Shown: positions 35,292 to 45,032, counted from the stretch's first letter. The stretch: 64,000 bases of DNA from Streptomyces violaceusniger Tu 4113 (GCF_000147815.2 NC_015957.1:8866001-8930000), one strand, 5' to 3'. The notes: generated by a model not told the origin, from the sequence alone. Program-made: numbers and translations.

Positions 35292-36379
35292 GACACCGCA
35301 CCCCGCTGGACCTGAAGGCCCAACTCGGCCCGCGCGGCGTCGAGTTCCACCGCGAGCATCTCCACCAGCCGCGCGGCGGGCAGCTCGCGCGCCAGCCGGT
35401 GCCCCTGCCCGGCCCACAGCGCCATCCCCTGCGGGTCGCCCGCCTTGGCGGCCGCCTTACGGAGGCCCGACGTCATGTGGTGCAACTGAGGGTAGGCGGC
35501 GGGCGCGTGCGGGCCGTGCTCGCGCATGAAGCGGTTGACCAGGCCCCGGGCCGGGCGGCCGGAGAAGGCGCGGGTCAGCTCGGTCCGGCCGAACAGCGGA
35601 TCCGTCATCGCCTGCTTGTGCAGGGCGTTCGCCCCGGACTCGGGGCACACCAGGAACGCGGTCCCCATCTGGGCCGCGACCGCGCCCGCGGCCAGCGCCG
35701 CGGCGATCTGCGAACCGCGCATGATCCCGCCCGCCGCGATGATCGGGACCTGGACGTACTCACGGACCAGCGTGATCAGCGACAGCAGACCGAGCCCGGC
35801 GCCCATCCCGTCGACGGCCGGGTCATTGCTGTACGTGCCCTGGTGGCCACCCGCCTCCACGCCCTGCACACAGACGGCGTCGGCGCCCGCCCACTGGGCG
35901 GTCTGCGCCTCGACGGGCGAGGTCACGGTCACGATCGTGCGGGTGCCGGCCTTGGCGAAGGCGTCGAGGACCGCGCGGGTCGGGCAGCCGAAGGTGAACG
36001 AGACGACCGGAACCGGGTTGTCGAGGAGTACCGCGAGCTTGGCGTCGTACGCGTCGTCCGAGCCCGCGTCCGGGTCGCCCAGCGGAGTCTCGTACCAGGC
36101 CGCCTCACCCGTGAGCCGCGCCCGGTAGGCCCCGACGGCAGCCGCGTCGGCATTGGCCGGCTGCGGCATGAACAGATTGACACCGAAGTGCCGTCCGGTC
36201 AGCCCTCGAAGCTGTTTGATCTCCTCATACATCGCTTCCGGCGTCTTGTAGCCGGCAGCGAGGAAACCGAGGCCACCGGCCTCGGAGACAGTGGCGGCGA
36301 GCTGCGGGCAGGAGGCTCCACCCGCCATCGGCGCCTGCACGATCGGGTACCGGTAAAGATCGGTCAGCGCGGAGGACAT
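35288..36379 (-). CDS. nitronate monooxygenase (class I NMO-like)
   Basis: This encodes 363 residues from ATG 36379. The FMN TIM barrel motifs are Y-P-I-V-Q-A-P-M-A-G-G, A-D-A-V-C-V-Q-G-V-E-A-G-G-H-Q-G (active site) and A-A-G-G-I-M-R-G. Such flavoenzymes oxidise alkyl nitronates such as propionate 3-nitronate. It is translationally coupled to rsmE. The dnaJ 3' duplicate lies in the gap upstream. Confidence 0.9.
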   Translation of the reverse strand: MSSALTDLYRYPIVQAPMAGGASCPQLAATVSEAGGLGFLAAGYKTPEAMYEEIKQLRGLTGRHFGVNLFMPQPANADAAAVGAYRARLTGEAAWYETPLGDPDAGSDDAYDAKLAVLLDNPVPVVSFTFGCPTRAVLDAFAKAGTRTIVTVTSPVEAQTAQWAGADAVCVQGVEAGGHQGTYSNDPAVDGMGAGLGLLSLITLVREYVQVPIIAAGGIMRGSQIAAALAAGAVAAQMGTAFLVCPESGANALHKQAMTDPLFGRTELTRAFSGRPARGLVNRFMREHGPHAPAAYPQLHHMTSGLRKAAAKAGDPQGMALWAGQGHRLARELPAARLVEMLAVELDAARAELGLQVQRGAVS

Positions 36380-36476
36380 GGCCACATCGTGCCATGCCCT
36401 CCACACGGGCTCCCCACCGGATCAGCGGCGCTGCGGGCGCCAGCGGCGCCCTTACGGGCCGTATCGCGGCCCATAA

Positions 36477-36537
36477 GCGCCTACCGTCCGTTGAACGCGT
36501 CCTTCAGCCGCGAGAACAGCCCCTGCTGCCCCGGCTT
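36477..36537 (-). repeat. displaced duplicate of the dnaJ 3' end
   Basis: 61 bp matches 36578-36638 in the same orientation, 58 of 61 identical, and includes the stop codon and 18 codons of dnaJ. The three differences are GAC/GAT, AAC/AAT and GGA/GGG, all synonymous. The gap between copies is 40 bp. Confidence 0.93.
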
Positions 36538-36581
36538 ACCGCACCCCCGGGGGACAACCCCCGTACCCCCGGCCGGAGCGC

Positions 36582-37715
36582 CTACCGCCCATTGAACGCA
36601 TCCTTCAGCCGCGAGAACAGCCCCTGCTGCCCCGGCTTGAATTCGCCGATCGGGCGCTCCTCGCCGCGCAGCTTGGACAGCCGCCGCAGCAGCTCCTCCT
36701 GCTCCGGGTCGAGCTTGGTCGGGGTGGTCACCTCGACATGCACGATCAGATCGCCCCGGCCGCCGCCCCGCAGATGGGTGACGCCGCGCTGGTGCAGCGG
36801 GATCGACTGGCCGGACTGGGTACCGGGCCGGATGTCGACCTCATCCAGGCCGTCCAGCGTCTCCAGCGGCACCTTGGTGCCCAGCGACGCCGCCGTCATC
36901 GGGATGGTCACGGTGCAGTGCATATCGTCACCGCGCCGCTGGAAGACCGGATGCGGGACCTCGTGGATCTCCACATACAGGTCGCCCGCCGGGCCGCCGC
37001 CCGGTCCGACCTCGCCCTCACCGGCGAGCTGGATCCTGGTGCCGTTGTCCACGCCGGCGGGGATCTTCACGGTCAGGGTGCGCCGCGAGCGGATCCGGCC
37101 GTCGCCCGCGCACTCCGGGCACGGGGTCGGCACCACGGTGCCGAAGCCCTGGCACTGGGGGCACGGCCGCGAGGTCATGACCTGGCCCAGGAAGGACCGC
37201 GTCACCTGCGAGACCTCACCACGGCCACGGCACATGTCACAGGTCTGCGCCGAGGTGCCCGGCGCCGCGCCCTCGCCGCTGCACGTCGTGCAGACGACCG
37301 CGGTGTCGACCTGGATGTCCTTGGTGGTCCCGAACGCGGCCTCGCTGAGCTCCACGTCCAGCCGGATCATCGCGTCCTGACCGCGCCGGGTCCTGGAGCG
37401 CGGACCGCGCTGCGAGGCGGACCCGAAGAACGCGTCCATGATGTCGGAGAAGTTGCCGAAGCCCCCTCCGAACCCGCCGGCGCCACCGCCGCCGGCCCCG
37501 GACATCGGGTCCCCGCCCAGGTCGTAGACCTGCTTCTTCTGTGGGTCCGACAAGACCTCGTAAGCGGCGTTGATCTCCTTGAACCGCTCCTGGGTCTTCG
37601 GATCCGGGTTCACATCCGGATGCAGCTCGCGTGCGAGCCGGCGGAATGCCTTCTTGATCTGGTCCTGCGAGGCATCACGCGGCACGCCCAGGACTGCGTA
37701 GTAGTCCGTCGCCAC
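36582..37715 (-). CDS. dnaJ: chaperone DnaJ
   Basis: This encodes 377 residues from GTG 37715. It has the J-domain with H-P-D (residues 33-35), a Gly-rich region (about 75-90), four C-x-x-C-x-G-x-G zinc repeats (about 145-210) and a C-terminal substrate domain. It is the DnaJ2 paralogue linked to hrcA. It abuts the hrcA stop (TAAGTG) so both are cotranscribed from the CIRCE-controlled promoter. Its 3' end carries less preferred synonyms than the duplicate downstream. Confidence 0.97.
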   Translation of the reverse strand: MATDYYAVLGVPRDASQDQIKKAFRRLARELHPDVNPDPKTQERFKEINAAYEVLSDPQKKQVYDLGGDPMSGAGGGGAGGFGGGFGNFSDIMDAFFGSASQRGPRSRTRRGQDAMIRLDVELSEAAFGTTKDIQVDTAVVCTTCSGEGAAPGTSAQTCDMCRGRGEVSQVTRSFLGQVMTSRPCPQCQGFGTVVPTPCPECAGDGRIRSRRTLTVKIPAGVDNGTRIQLAGEGEVGPGGGPAGDLYVEIHEVPHPVFQRRGDDMHCTVTIPMTAASLGTKVPLETLDGLDEVDIRPGTQSGQSIPLHQRGVTHLRGGGRGDLIVHVEVTTPTKLDPEQEELLRRLSKLRGEERPIGEFKPGQQGLFSRLKDAFNGR

Positions 37716-38732
37716 TTACGACTCCGCCAGGATCTGTCCGACGTAACGTGCCACTGCGCGTACCGCTCCCATCGTTCCGGGGTAGTCCATGCGGGTCGGT
37801 CCGACCACGCCGAGTTTGGCGACCGCCTCGTCGCCGGAACCGTAGCCGACCGCGACGACCGAGGTGGCGTTGAGCCCCTCGTGAGCATTCTCATGCCCGA
37901 TCCGCACGGTCATACCCGAGTCCTTGGCCTCGCCCAGCAACTTGAGGAGGACGACATGCTCCTCGAGCGCCTCCAGGACGGGCCGGATCGTCAGGGGGAA
38001 ATCATGCACGAAACGCGTGAGGTTCGCGGTGCCGCCGATCATCAGCCGCTCCTCGGTCTCCTCCACAAGCGTCTCGAGCAAGGTCGACAGCACGATCGAG
38101 ACGGTCCCCCGGTCCTCCTGTTCGAAGGACTCCGGAAGATCCTGCACCAACTGCGGCACATCCGCGAAACGCCGACCCACGACCCGGCTGTTGAGCCGGG
38201 CGCGCAGATCGGCCAGCGAGTCCTCGGTGATCGGGGTGGGGCAGTCCACCATGCGCTGCTCCACCCGGCCGGTGTCCGTGATCAGCACCAGCATCACCCG
38301 GGCCGTGGCCAGCGGCAGCAGCTCCACATGGCGCACCGTCGAACGGGTCAGCGACGGATACTGCACCACCGCCACCTGCCGGGTCAGCTGCGCCAGCAGC
38401 CGGACCGTGCGGCCCACCACGTCATCGAGGTCGACCGCGCCGTCCAGGAAGTTCTGAATGGCCCGCCGCTCCGGGCTGGACAGCGGCTTCACGCCCGCCA
38501 GCTTGTCCACGAAGAGGCGATAGCCCTTGTCCGTGGGGATCCGCCCGGCGCTCGTATGCGGCTGAGCGATGAACCCCTCGTCCTCCAGAGCGGCCATGTC
38601 GTTACGCACCGTGGCCGGGGAGACCCCCAGCCGGTGCCGCTCGGTGAGCGCCTTGGAGCCGACCGGCTCCTCCGTCCCCACATAGTCCTGGACAATGGCA
38701 CGCAGCACCTCGAGTCTGCGTTCGCTGAGCAC
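37716..38732 (-). CDS. hrcA: heat-inducible transcriptional repressor HrcA
   Basis: This encodes 338 residues from GTG 38732, chosen because GGAGG lies 8 bases upstream and homologues begin L-S-E-R-R-L-E-V-L. The winged helix has V-G-S-K-A-L-T-E-R and [16 protein letters not shown], followed by the GAF-like dimer domain. It represses groEL-type heat-shock genes by binding CIRCE, and a CIRCE lies 42 bp upstream, so it autoregulates with dnaJ. Confidence 0.97.
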   Translation of the reverse strand: MLSERRLEVLRAIVQDYVGTEEPVGSKALTERHRLGVSPATVRNDMAALEDEGFIAQPHTSAGRIPTDKGYRLFVDKLAGVKPLSSPERRAIQNFLDGAVDLDDVVGRTVRLLAQLTRQVAVVQYPSLTRSTVRHVELLPLATARVMLVLITDTGRVEQRMVDCPTPITEDSLADLRARLNSRVVGRRFADVPQLVQDLPESFEQEDRGTVSIVLSTLLETLVEETEERLMIGGTANLTRFVHDFPLTIRPVLEALEEHVVLLKLLGEAKDSGMTVRIGHENAHEGLNATSVVAVGYGSGDEAVAKLGVVGPTRMDYPGTMGAVRAVARYVGQILAES

Positions 38733-38773
38733 CCCGCGCACCTCCAGTCCAGCGGTCTCATCAGGTCGTCCGC

Positions 38774-38800
38774 CTGGCACTCACCGGGCACGAGTGCCAG
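38774..38800. promoter_or_regulatory. CIRCE element (HrcA operator)
   Basis: CTGGCACTC-N9-GAGTGCCAG is a perfect inverted repeat with the standard 9-bp spacer (38774-38782 and 38792-38800). It lies 42-68 bp upstream of hrcA, the expected place. Confidence 0.93.
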
Positions 38801-38897
38801 AACCCCTTCGCCAAGTGTACGGCGGGGTGCGGTGGCATGGGCAAGAGCCGCCGCTGGCAGCAACTCTCCCCCATCCCCGTTGAGCTAGCGTCGCGGT

Positions 38898-39656
38898 ATG
38901 GAGACGTGTTGGGAAGAGGCAGGCTGGGAGCGGCTCGCACCCGGTGTGGCCCGCCGTCGGTTGCCGGAGTGGGACGAGACGGTCGGCGTGGTCGTCGGCC
39001 GGACCGACATCCTCGTCGTGGACACCGGCGCGACCCTGCGCGCCGGGGCCGAGCTGCGCGCCCTGATCACCCGGCTGACCGGCCGCCGCCCCACCCGGAT
39101 CGCGCTCACCCATCCGCACTTCGACCACGTCCTGGGCTCGGCCGCCTTCGCGGGCTGCGAGGTGTACGGGGCCACGGGCATGGACGAGCTGCTGCGCCGT
39201 GAGCGGGAGACGCTGCGCGAGGACGCGATCCGCCACGGAGTGGACCGGGACGCCGCCACCGAGGCCGTGGACCATCTGGTCGGCCCGCACCACCTGGTCT
39301 CCGGGGAGCTCACCCTGGACCTGGGCGACCGGCCGGTGCTGCTGGCCAATGTGGGGCCCGGCCACACCGCCCATGACCTGGCCGTTCTGGTGCCCGGCCG
39401 GCCCGAGGTGGTCTTCTGCGGCGATCTGGTGGAGGAGTCCGGCCCGCCCCAGGCCGGGCCCGACGCGATCCCCGGCCGCTGGCCCGCCGCCCTCGACCGA
39501 CTGCTCGCCCTCGGCGGCCCGGACGCGCGGTACGTCCCGGGGCACGGCTCGGTCGTGGACGCCGGGTTCGTCCGGGCCCAACGCGACGAACTGGCGGCCC
39601 GCTTCGGCGTGTCTCTCCAGGCGCCCACCCAGGCGCCCACCCAGCCGCCCAACTAG
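38898..39656 (+). CDS. metallo-beta-lactamase fold hydrolase
   Basis: This encodes 252 residues. The metal motif is T-H-P-H-F-D-H, with D-T-G-A-T-L earlier and later ligands in G-P-G-H-T and F-C-G-D-L-V and Y-V-P-G-H-G-S. Substrate is unknown. The 3' end is a short repeat coding Q-A-P-T. An IS element begins on its stop codon: TA of the stop is the target site and the G of TAG is the element's first base, so the coding frame is intact. Confidence 0.9.
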   Translation: METCWEEAGWERLAPGVARRRLPEWDETVGVVVGRTDILVVDTGATLRAGAELRALITRLTGRRPTRIALTHPHFDHVLGSAAFAGCEVYGATGMDELLRRERETLREDAIRHGVDRDAATEAVDHLVGPHHLVSGELTLDLGDRPVLLANVGPGHTAHDLAVLVPGRPEVVFCGDLVEESGPPQAGPDAIPGRWPAALDRLLALGGPDARYVPGHGSVVDAGFVRAQRDELAARFGVSLQAPTQAPTQPPN

Positions 39657-40656
39657 GACTTGTCCGGCCGATCATGTGACTGCCTCGTGTCTGAATCGTT
39701 GATGTGGCATGGGGCGGGGTGATCTGACGGATGCGGAGTGGGAACGACTGCGGCCGTTCCTGCCGGTCAGCAATGGACGTTGTGGCAGGTGGCGGGATCA
39801 TCGACAGGTGATCGACGGGATCCTGCACCGCGTGCGCACCGGGGTGCAGTGGCGTGATCTGCCCGAACGGTTCGGACCGTGGAAGACCGTCTATGAACGC
39901 CACCGGCTATGGTCGGCCGACGGCACCTGGGAACGCCTGCTGCAGCAGGTCCAAGCCGCGGCCGACGCCGCGGGCGACATCGACTGGGACCTGGCGGTCG
40001 ACTCGACCATCGTGCGCGCTCATCAGCACGCGGCCGGTGCTCGCACAGATCCGCCGCCGGCAGCCGCGTCAAAGGGGGCCGAAACAGCAGAACACCAGGA
40101 CGAGCCTCCGTGGCAGAGCCTGCTCGCCCGGCTGGTGGAGGTGGTGCAGGAGGTGAGGGACTGGGCCGCTCGCGCGGCGGACTCACGAGCAAGCTCCACC
40201 TGAGCGCCGACGGCCGCTGCCGCCCGCTGTCCCTGATTGTCACCGGTGGACAGCGGGCGGACTGCACCCAGTTCCAGCCGGTGCTGGAGAAGATCCGCGT
40301 TCCACGGCCGGGGCCGGGCAGACCGCGCACAAAGCCCGACAGCCTCGCCGCTGACAAGGCCTACAGCAACGGGCCCTGCCGCGACTACCTGCGACGACGG
40401 GGCATCCGGCACATCATCCCGGAGAAGTCCGACAGTCAGGCCGCCCGCCTGCGTAAAGGCTCACGCGGCGGACGGCCACCCGGCTTCGACGAGGAACGGT
40501 ACAAGAAGCGCAACACGGTCGAGCGGGCGATCAACAGGTTGAAGCAGTCCCGGGCCGTGGCCACTCGCTACGACAAACGCGGCTACGTCTTCCTCGGCAC
40601 AGCCACCACAGCCGCGCTGGTCATTTGGCTTCGCACATGATCGCCCGGACAAGTCC
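39656..40656 (+). mobile_element. IS5-family (IS427-like) insertion sequence
   Basis: About 1001 bp. The ends are inverted repeats: GGACTTGTCCGGCCGATCAT on the left, and GGACAAGTCC preceded by a close match on the right. TA is duplicated on both sides (39654-39655 and 40657-40658); CTAG is another reading. It holds one two-frame transposase. Both frames look intact. Confidence 0.9.
39709..40640 (+). CDS. IS5-family transposase, expressed by frameshift
   Basis: The first frame (39709-40203) has the N-terminal DUF4096-like domain: L-T-D-A-E-W-E-R-L-R-P-F-L-P, then D-L-A-V-D-S-T-I-V-R-A-H with the first catalytic Asp. The second frame ends at 40640 and has G-R-S-R-G-G-L-T-S-K-L-H, A-A-D-K-A-Y-S (second Asp) and N-T-V-E-R-A-I-N (Glu). 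A -1 shift in the overlap is required; AAAGGGG at about 40071-40077 is a plausible slip site. Two-frame transposases are normal for IS427 group members. Confidence 0.88.
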
Positions 40657-40720
40657 TAGGCGTCCACCTAGTTGTCCGCACTACAGGAGCGGGCGGTCGT
40701 CGCGCGCTATCGTCATCCGG

Positions 40721-41539
40721 ATGCGACAGTACGACCCGGACCTGACCCCGCCCTGGAAGCGGCAGCGGCCCGCCCCCGAGGTCCCCGCCGAACCGGACCT
40801 CGTCGTGGAGGAGGTCACCACCGGCTTCTGCGGCGCCGTGATCCGCTGCGAGAAGACCGCCGAGGGTCCCACGGTCACTCTGGAGGACCGCTTCGGCAAA
40901 CATCGCGTCTTCCCCATGGAGCCGCGCGGTTTTCTGCTCGAAGGGCGTGCCGTCACCCTCGTACGCCCGCGCGCGGCGGCCCCCAGCGCGCCCCAGCGCA
41001 CGGCCTCGGGGTCGATCGCCGTTCCGGGAGCGCGCGCGAGGGTCGCCCGTGCGGGGCGCATCTATGTCGAGGGGCGCCATGACGCGGAGCTGGTGGAGCG
41101 GGTCTGGGGCGACGATCTGCGTATCGAGGGCGTCGTCGTGGAGTACCTGGAGGGCGTCGACGACCTGCCCGCCATCGTCGATGACTTCGCCCCCGGCCCG
41201 GACGCCCGGCTCGGCGTCCTCGTCGATCATCTGGTGCCGGGCTCCAAGGAGTCCCGTATCGCCGCGCAGGTCACCGGCGAGCATGTGCTGGTCCTCGGCC
41301 ACCCCTACATCGACATCTGGGAGGCCGTGAAGCCGTCCTCCGTCGGCATCCCGGCCTGGCCGACGGTGCCGCACGGCCAGGACTGGAAGAAGGGCGTCTG
41401 CCGCGCCCTGGGCTGGCCGGAGAACACCGGGGCCGCCTGGCAGCGGATCCTGTCCACGGTCCACACCTACAAGGACCTCCAGCCGGAGCTCCTGGGGCGG
41501 GTGGAGGAACTGATCGATCACGTCACCGCAGGGCGGTAG
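40721..41539 (+). CDS. DUF3097 domain protein
   Basis: This encodes 272 residues from ATG 40721. The N-terminus R-Q-Y-D-P-D-L-T-P-P-W-K and the motif V-E-G-R-H-D-A-E-L-V-E-R-V-W-G-D-D-L are diagnostic, the latter resembling a TOPRIM-type core. G-V-L-V-D-H-L-V-P-G-S-K-E supports that fold. It is conserved beside hemW and hrcA in actinobacteria. Its biochemical role is unknown. It converges on hemW with one base between the stop codons. Confidence 0.92.
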   Translation: MRQYDPDLTPPWKRQRPAPEVPAEPDLVVEEVTTGFCGAVIRCEKTAEGPTVTLEDRFGKHRVFPMEPRGFLLEGRAVTLVRPRAAAPSAPQRTASGSIAVPGARARVARAGRIYVEGRHDAELVERVWGDDLRIEGVVVEYLEGVDDLPAIVDDFAPGPDARLGVLVDHLVPGSKESRIAAQVTGEHVLVLGHPYIDIWEAVKPSSVGIPAWPTVPHGQDWKKGVCRALGWPENTGAAWQRILSTVHTYKDLQPELLGRVEELIDHVTAGR

Positions 41540-41540
41540 G

Positions 41541-42773
41541 TCAGTCCACCAGGTCCCGCACCACCGCGTCCGCCAGCAGCCGCCCGCGCAGCGTGAGCAC
41601 GGCCTGTCCCCGTCCGTACGGCTCCGGGTCCAGCAGGCCGTCCTCCAGCGCCCGTGCCGCGGCCGCCGCCCCGGCCGGGCGCAGCAGCTCCAGCGGGCAG
41701 CCCTCGGCCAGCCGCAGCTCCAGCAGGATCCGCTCCACCCGGCGCTCCTCGGCGGTCAGCAGCTCCCGGCCCGCGCCGGGCGACCTGCCCTCGCCCAGGG
41801 CCTGCGCATACGCCCCGGGGTGCTTCACGTTCCACCACCGCACGCCGCCCACGTGGCTGTGCGCGCCGGGGCCGGCGCCCCACCAGTCGGCGCCGCGCCA
41901 GTACAGCTCGTTGTGCCGGCAGCGCCCGGCGGGCGAAGTGGCCCAGTTGGAGACCTCGTACCAGGTGAACCCGGCGGCCGAAAGGATCTCCTCGGCGATC
42001 AGATAGCGGTCCGCGTGCACATCGTCGTCGGTCATCGGGACCTCGCCGCGCCGGATCCGCCGCGCGAGCCGGGTGCCCTCCTCCACGATCAGCGCATACG
42101 CCGACACATGGTCCGGCCCCGCCCCGAGCGCCGCCTCCAGGGAGGCCCGCCAGTCCGCGTCGCTCTCCCCCGGCGTCCCGTAGATCAGGTCCAGGTTCAC
42201 ATGGTCGAACCCGGCCGCCCGCGCCTCGGCCACGCACGCCTCCGGCCGCCCCGGGGTATGCGTACGGTCCAGCACCTTCAGGACGGGCTGCCGGGCGCTC
42301 TGCATCCCGAAGGAGATCCGGTTGAACCCCGCCTCCCGCAGCTCCGCCAGATAGCGCGGATCGACCGACTCCGGATTCGCCTCGGTCGTGACCTCGACCC
42401 CCGCGGCCAGGCCGAACTCCTCCCGGATCGCCCCGAGCATCCGCCCGAGATCCGCCGCGGCGAGCAGGGTCGGGGTCCCGCCGCCGACGAAGACGGTCTC
42501 CACGGGCCGTGGGTCGTCGCCCAGCACCTTCCGCGCCAGCCGCACCTCCTCGACGACCTGCTCGGCGTAGTTGTCCCGCGAGGCGAGCACACCGCCGGAG
42601 CCGCGCAGCTCACTGGCGGTGTAGGTGTTGAAGTCGCAGTAGCCGCAGCGGGTGGCGCAGTACGGCACATGCAGATAGAACCCCAGCGGCCGCCGCTCCG
42701 CCCCCGCCAAAGCGGTCGCGGGCAGTGCGCCGTCCTCGGGCATGGGCTCACCATCTGGCAGTACGGAAGGCAT
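41541..42773 (-). CDS. hemW: heme chaperone HemW (radical SAM)
   Basis: This encodes 410 residues from ATG 42773. The radical SAM cluster motif is Y-C-A-T-R-C-G-Y-C-D-F. V-F-V-G-G-G-T-P-T-L and the H-N-E-L-Y-W motif follow, with the C-terminal HemN-like domain. HemW binds heme and delivers it, and does not have coproporphyrinogen oxidase activity, despite older annotation. It stands between the SpoIIE phosphatase and DUF3097. Confidence 0.95.
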   Translation of the reverse strand: MPSVLPDGEPMPEDGALPATALAGAERRPLGFYLHVPYCATRCGYCDFNTYTASELRGSGGVLASRDNYAEQVVEEVRLARKVLGDDPRPVETVFVGGGTPTLLAAADLGRMLGAIREEFGLAAGVEVTTEANPESVDPRYLAELREAGFNRISFGMQSARQPVLKVLDRTHTPGRPEACVAEARAAGFDHVNLDLIYGTPGESDADWRASLEAALGAGPDHVSAYALIVEEGTRLARRIRRGEVPMTDDDVHADRYLIAEEILSAAGFTWYEVSNWATSPAGRCRHNELYWRGADWWGAGPGAHSHVGGVRWWNVKHPGAYAQALGEGRSPGAGRELLTAEERRVERILLELRLAEGCPLELLRPAGAAAAARALEDGLLDPEPYGRGQAVLTLRGRLLADAVVRDLVD

Positions 42774-42900
42774 GCCCCCATTGTCCGTCACGGCCCGCGC
42801 CGCCGGGACCACGATGCGCGGGGCCCCAGAGCCTGGAGCCCGGGGCCCCCGCCTGGGCCCGTCCGGCGGAACGTCGCCGGACTGGGCATCGACGGACAGG

Positions 42901-42930
42901 GCCTCGCCGGAGCGGGCCTCGCCGGAGCGG
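42901..42930 (-). repeat. 15-bp tandem repeat at the phosphatase stop
   Basis: Two exact copies of GCCTCGCCGGAGCGG (42901-42915 and 42916-42930) abut the stop at 42933, with a degraded copy before them. Confidence 0.8.
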
Positions 42931-42932
42931 GC

Positions 42933-45032
42933 CTAGACCACCTTGAGGACCAGCATCGCCAGGTCGTCGTCCGGTGGCTCCGCCGCGAACTCGTCCACCG
43001 CCTGCCGCACCCGCTCCGCGACCTCCCGCGCGCTCAGCCCCGCGCACAGCGCGAACGCCGCCGCCAGGCCGTCCTCGTCGTCGAACTGCCGGTCGCCGGA
43101 TCGGTGCTCCGTCACCCCGTCCGTCACACAGAGCAGCGTTTCCCCGGGCGCCAGATCGAACGATTCACTCTCGTACGTCACATCGTCCACAACGCCCAGC
43201 AGTATCTGCGGCGCCGCGACGGTCCGCACCTCGCCTTCGGGCCGCAGCACCAGCGGCAGCGGATGCCCCGCGCTGGCCAGCGTGCAGCGCACCCCCTGGC
43301 CCTCGCCCAGCGGCTCCAGCTCCCCGTACAGCAGCGACAGGAACCGCGCGACCCCGCCGCCCGCCGGGAGCCCCGTGCCGACCAGGCCGCCGTCCATCAG
43401 CTCCATGACCCCGGCGGGGCCTCCCACGGCCTCCACACCGGCCGCCACGGCCTCCGCGGCGCCCTCGACCGCCTGCTCCACCGCCTCCTCGCCCAGGAGC
43501 TGGTTGAGCCGGTCCAGGACCTCTCCCACGCCGTATCCCTCGCGGGCGAGCAGCCGCAGCCAGGGCCGGACGAGGCCGGTCACCACGGCCGCCTCCGGGC
43601 CGTTTCCGCAGACGTCGCCCAGGACGAAGCACCAGCGGCCGTCACCGGCCGGGAAGACGTCGTAGAAGTCGCCTCCGGCCGAGATGTCGCCGGTGGGCTC
43701 GTACACGACCGCCGACTCGACACCGGGGATGCGCGGGATGACGGACGGCAGCAGCCCGCGCTGCAGCACCCGGCTGATGGTCGCCTGCCGGGTGTAGCGG
43801 CGGGCGGAGGCGAGCGCCAGGGCGACGCGGCGGGCGAAGTCCTCGACCAGACCGACCGCTTCGGCCGGCATCCGCACCAGCCCGGCGCGCCCGAGCAGCA
43901 GCGTGCCGAGCGCGCGGCCGCCCGCGACCAGCCGGCAGGCGAGGGCCGCGCCGCCGGGCCCGTACGCGGCGGGGTCGGCCGGCCAGGGCCACTCCACGGC
44001 GCTGCCGCGGACGGCCGCGGGCACCTGGGGCGGCTCCTTCTCCAGCACCCGCCGCAGGCCCTCGATACGCCCCTCGCTGGCGTGCCAGACCCGGGCCAGC
44101 CGGGGCGGGCCGCTCGTGGAGTCGAGCCAGATCGCGCACCAGTCGGCGAGCCGGGGCACCAGGAGCTGTCCGGCGAGCGAGGTCACCATGTCCTCGTCGA
44201 ACTGCCCGGCCAGCAGGTCGGACGCCTCGGCGAGGAAGGAGAGCGCGCCGCGCTGGATCCAGTCGGGGTCGAGGCGGACGGGGGCGCGGCCCGGCGCGGG
44301 CGCGACGATCTCGACGGCCTCCTTACGGCCTTCACGAACGACTCCCGCGCCCTCGGGGACGGAGCCCAAACCCTCGCGGACGGCCCCCGCCCCGAACCCG
44401 CCCTCGGGCTCGGCCACGGTGCCGGTCGCCGGGTCCATGGCTGCCGCGGCGTCCATGAAACCCGAGCCCATGGCGCCCGCCCCCGCGGCGGCCGCGCCCG
44501 AGGGCGCCACCGCCATCTGGAACCACACCGACTTGGTCGCCCGCCGGTAGGTCGTCCCCCAGGACTCGGCGATCTCGGCCACCAGCCGCAGCCCGTGGCC
44601 ACCGGCGTACTCCGGCCGCTCGTCCGGATCCGGCGGATCGCCGCGCACCACCCGGGTGGGATGGTGGTCGGTCACCTCCACGACCAGGGACGGCGGTTCG
44701 CCCTCGCGGTCCGACACATCAAGCGCACAGCTCACCTCGACGGCGGTGCCGGCGTGCACCACCGCGTTGGTGACCAGCTCGCTCACCAGCAGTATGGCCT
44801 CGTCCGCGACCCGGTCGGTGACCCGGTCGGCGGCCGGGACCTCGAGCGCGGCCCAGTCGGCGAGGGCGGTGCGGACGAACCGGCGGGCGGCCGAGGCCGC
44901 GAGCGGAGTGCAGGGCAGGCTGACGCGTGCCGAGGCACTGGTACGAACGGGGCCGACCCCACCCCCGACCGGTAGTACAACCCCACCGCCCTCAACCGAC
45001 CCACCAGAAGTGGCAGAAGATGACGTCCCCAC
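42933..45032 (-). CDS. SpoIIE-type phosphatase with RsbW-like and GAF domains
   Basis: This encodes 699 residues; AGGAG lies 7 bases before GTG 45032. Order: HATPase (about 45-170; E-L-V-T-N-A-V-V-H-A and G-H-G-L-R-L-V), Gly/Ala-rich linker (about 175-250), GAF-like domain (about 255-430), and a PP2C/SpoIIE phosphatase (about 450-695; G-G-D-F-Y-D-V-F-P, G-D-V-C-G-N-G-P-E-A-A and P-D-D-D-L-A-M-L-V). It should control an anti-anti-sigma factor and combine kinase-like and phosphatase halves in one chain, as many Streptomyces regulators do. The target is not in the window. Confidence 0.93.
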   Translation of the reverse strand: MGTSSSATSGGSVEGGGVVLPVGGGVGPVRTSASARVSLPCTPLAASAARRFVRTALADWAALEVPAADRVTDRVADEAILLVSELVTNAVVHAGTAVEVSCALDVSDREGEPPSLVVEVTDHHPTRVVRGDPPDPDERPEYAGGHGLRLVAEIAESWGTTYRRATKSVWFQMAVAPSGAAAAGAGAMGSGFMDAAAAMDPATGTVAEPEGGFGAGAVREGLGSVPEGAGVVREGRKEAVEIVAPAPGRAPVRLDPDWIQRGALSFLAEASDLLAGQFDEDMVTSLAGQLLVPRLADWCAIWLDSTSGPPRLARVWHASEGRIEGLRRVLEKEPPQVPAAVRGSAVEWPWPADPAAYGPGGAALACRLVAGGRALGTLLLGRAGLVRMPAEAVGLVEDFARRVALALASARRYTRQATISRVLQRGLLPSVIPRIPGVESAVVYEPTGDISAGGDFYDVFPAGDGRWCFVLGDVCGNGPEAAVVTGLVRPWLRLLAREGYGVGEVLDRLNQLLGEEAVEQAVEGAAEAVAAGVEAVGGPAGVMELMDGGLVGTGLPAGGGVARFLSLLYGELEPLGEGQGVRCTLASAGHPLPLVLRPEGEVRTVAAPQILLGVVDDVTYESESFDLAPGETLLCVTDGVTEHRSGDRQFDDEDGLAAAFALCAGLSAREVAERVRQAVDEFAAEPPDDDLAMLVLKVV

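Noticed and set aside
39709..40640. Transposase as a pseudogene because of the frame break
   Set aside because: IS5/IS427 group elements normally use two overlapping frames, and all catalytic residues and both ends are intact.
41541..42773. Oxygen-independent coproporphyrinogen oxidase (HemN)
   Set aside because: Sequence and length fit HemW, which binds heme and is not the oxidase.
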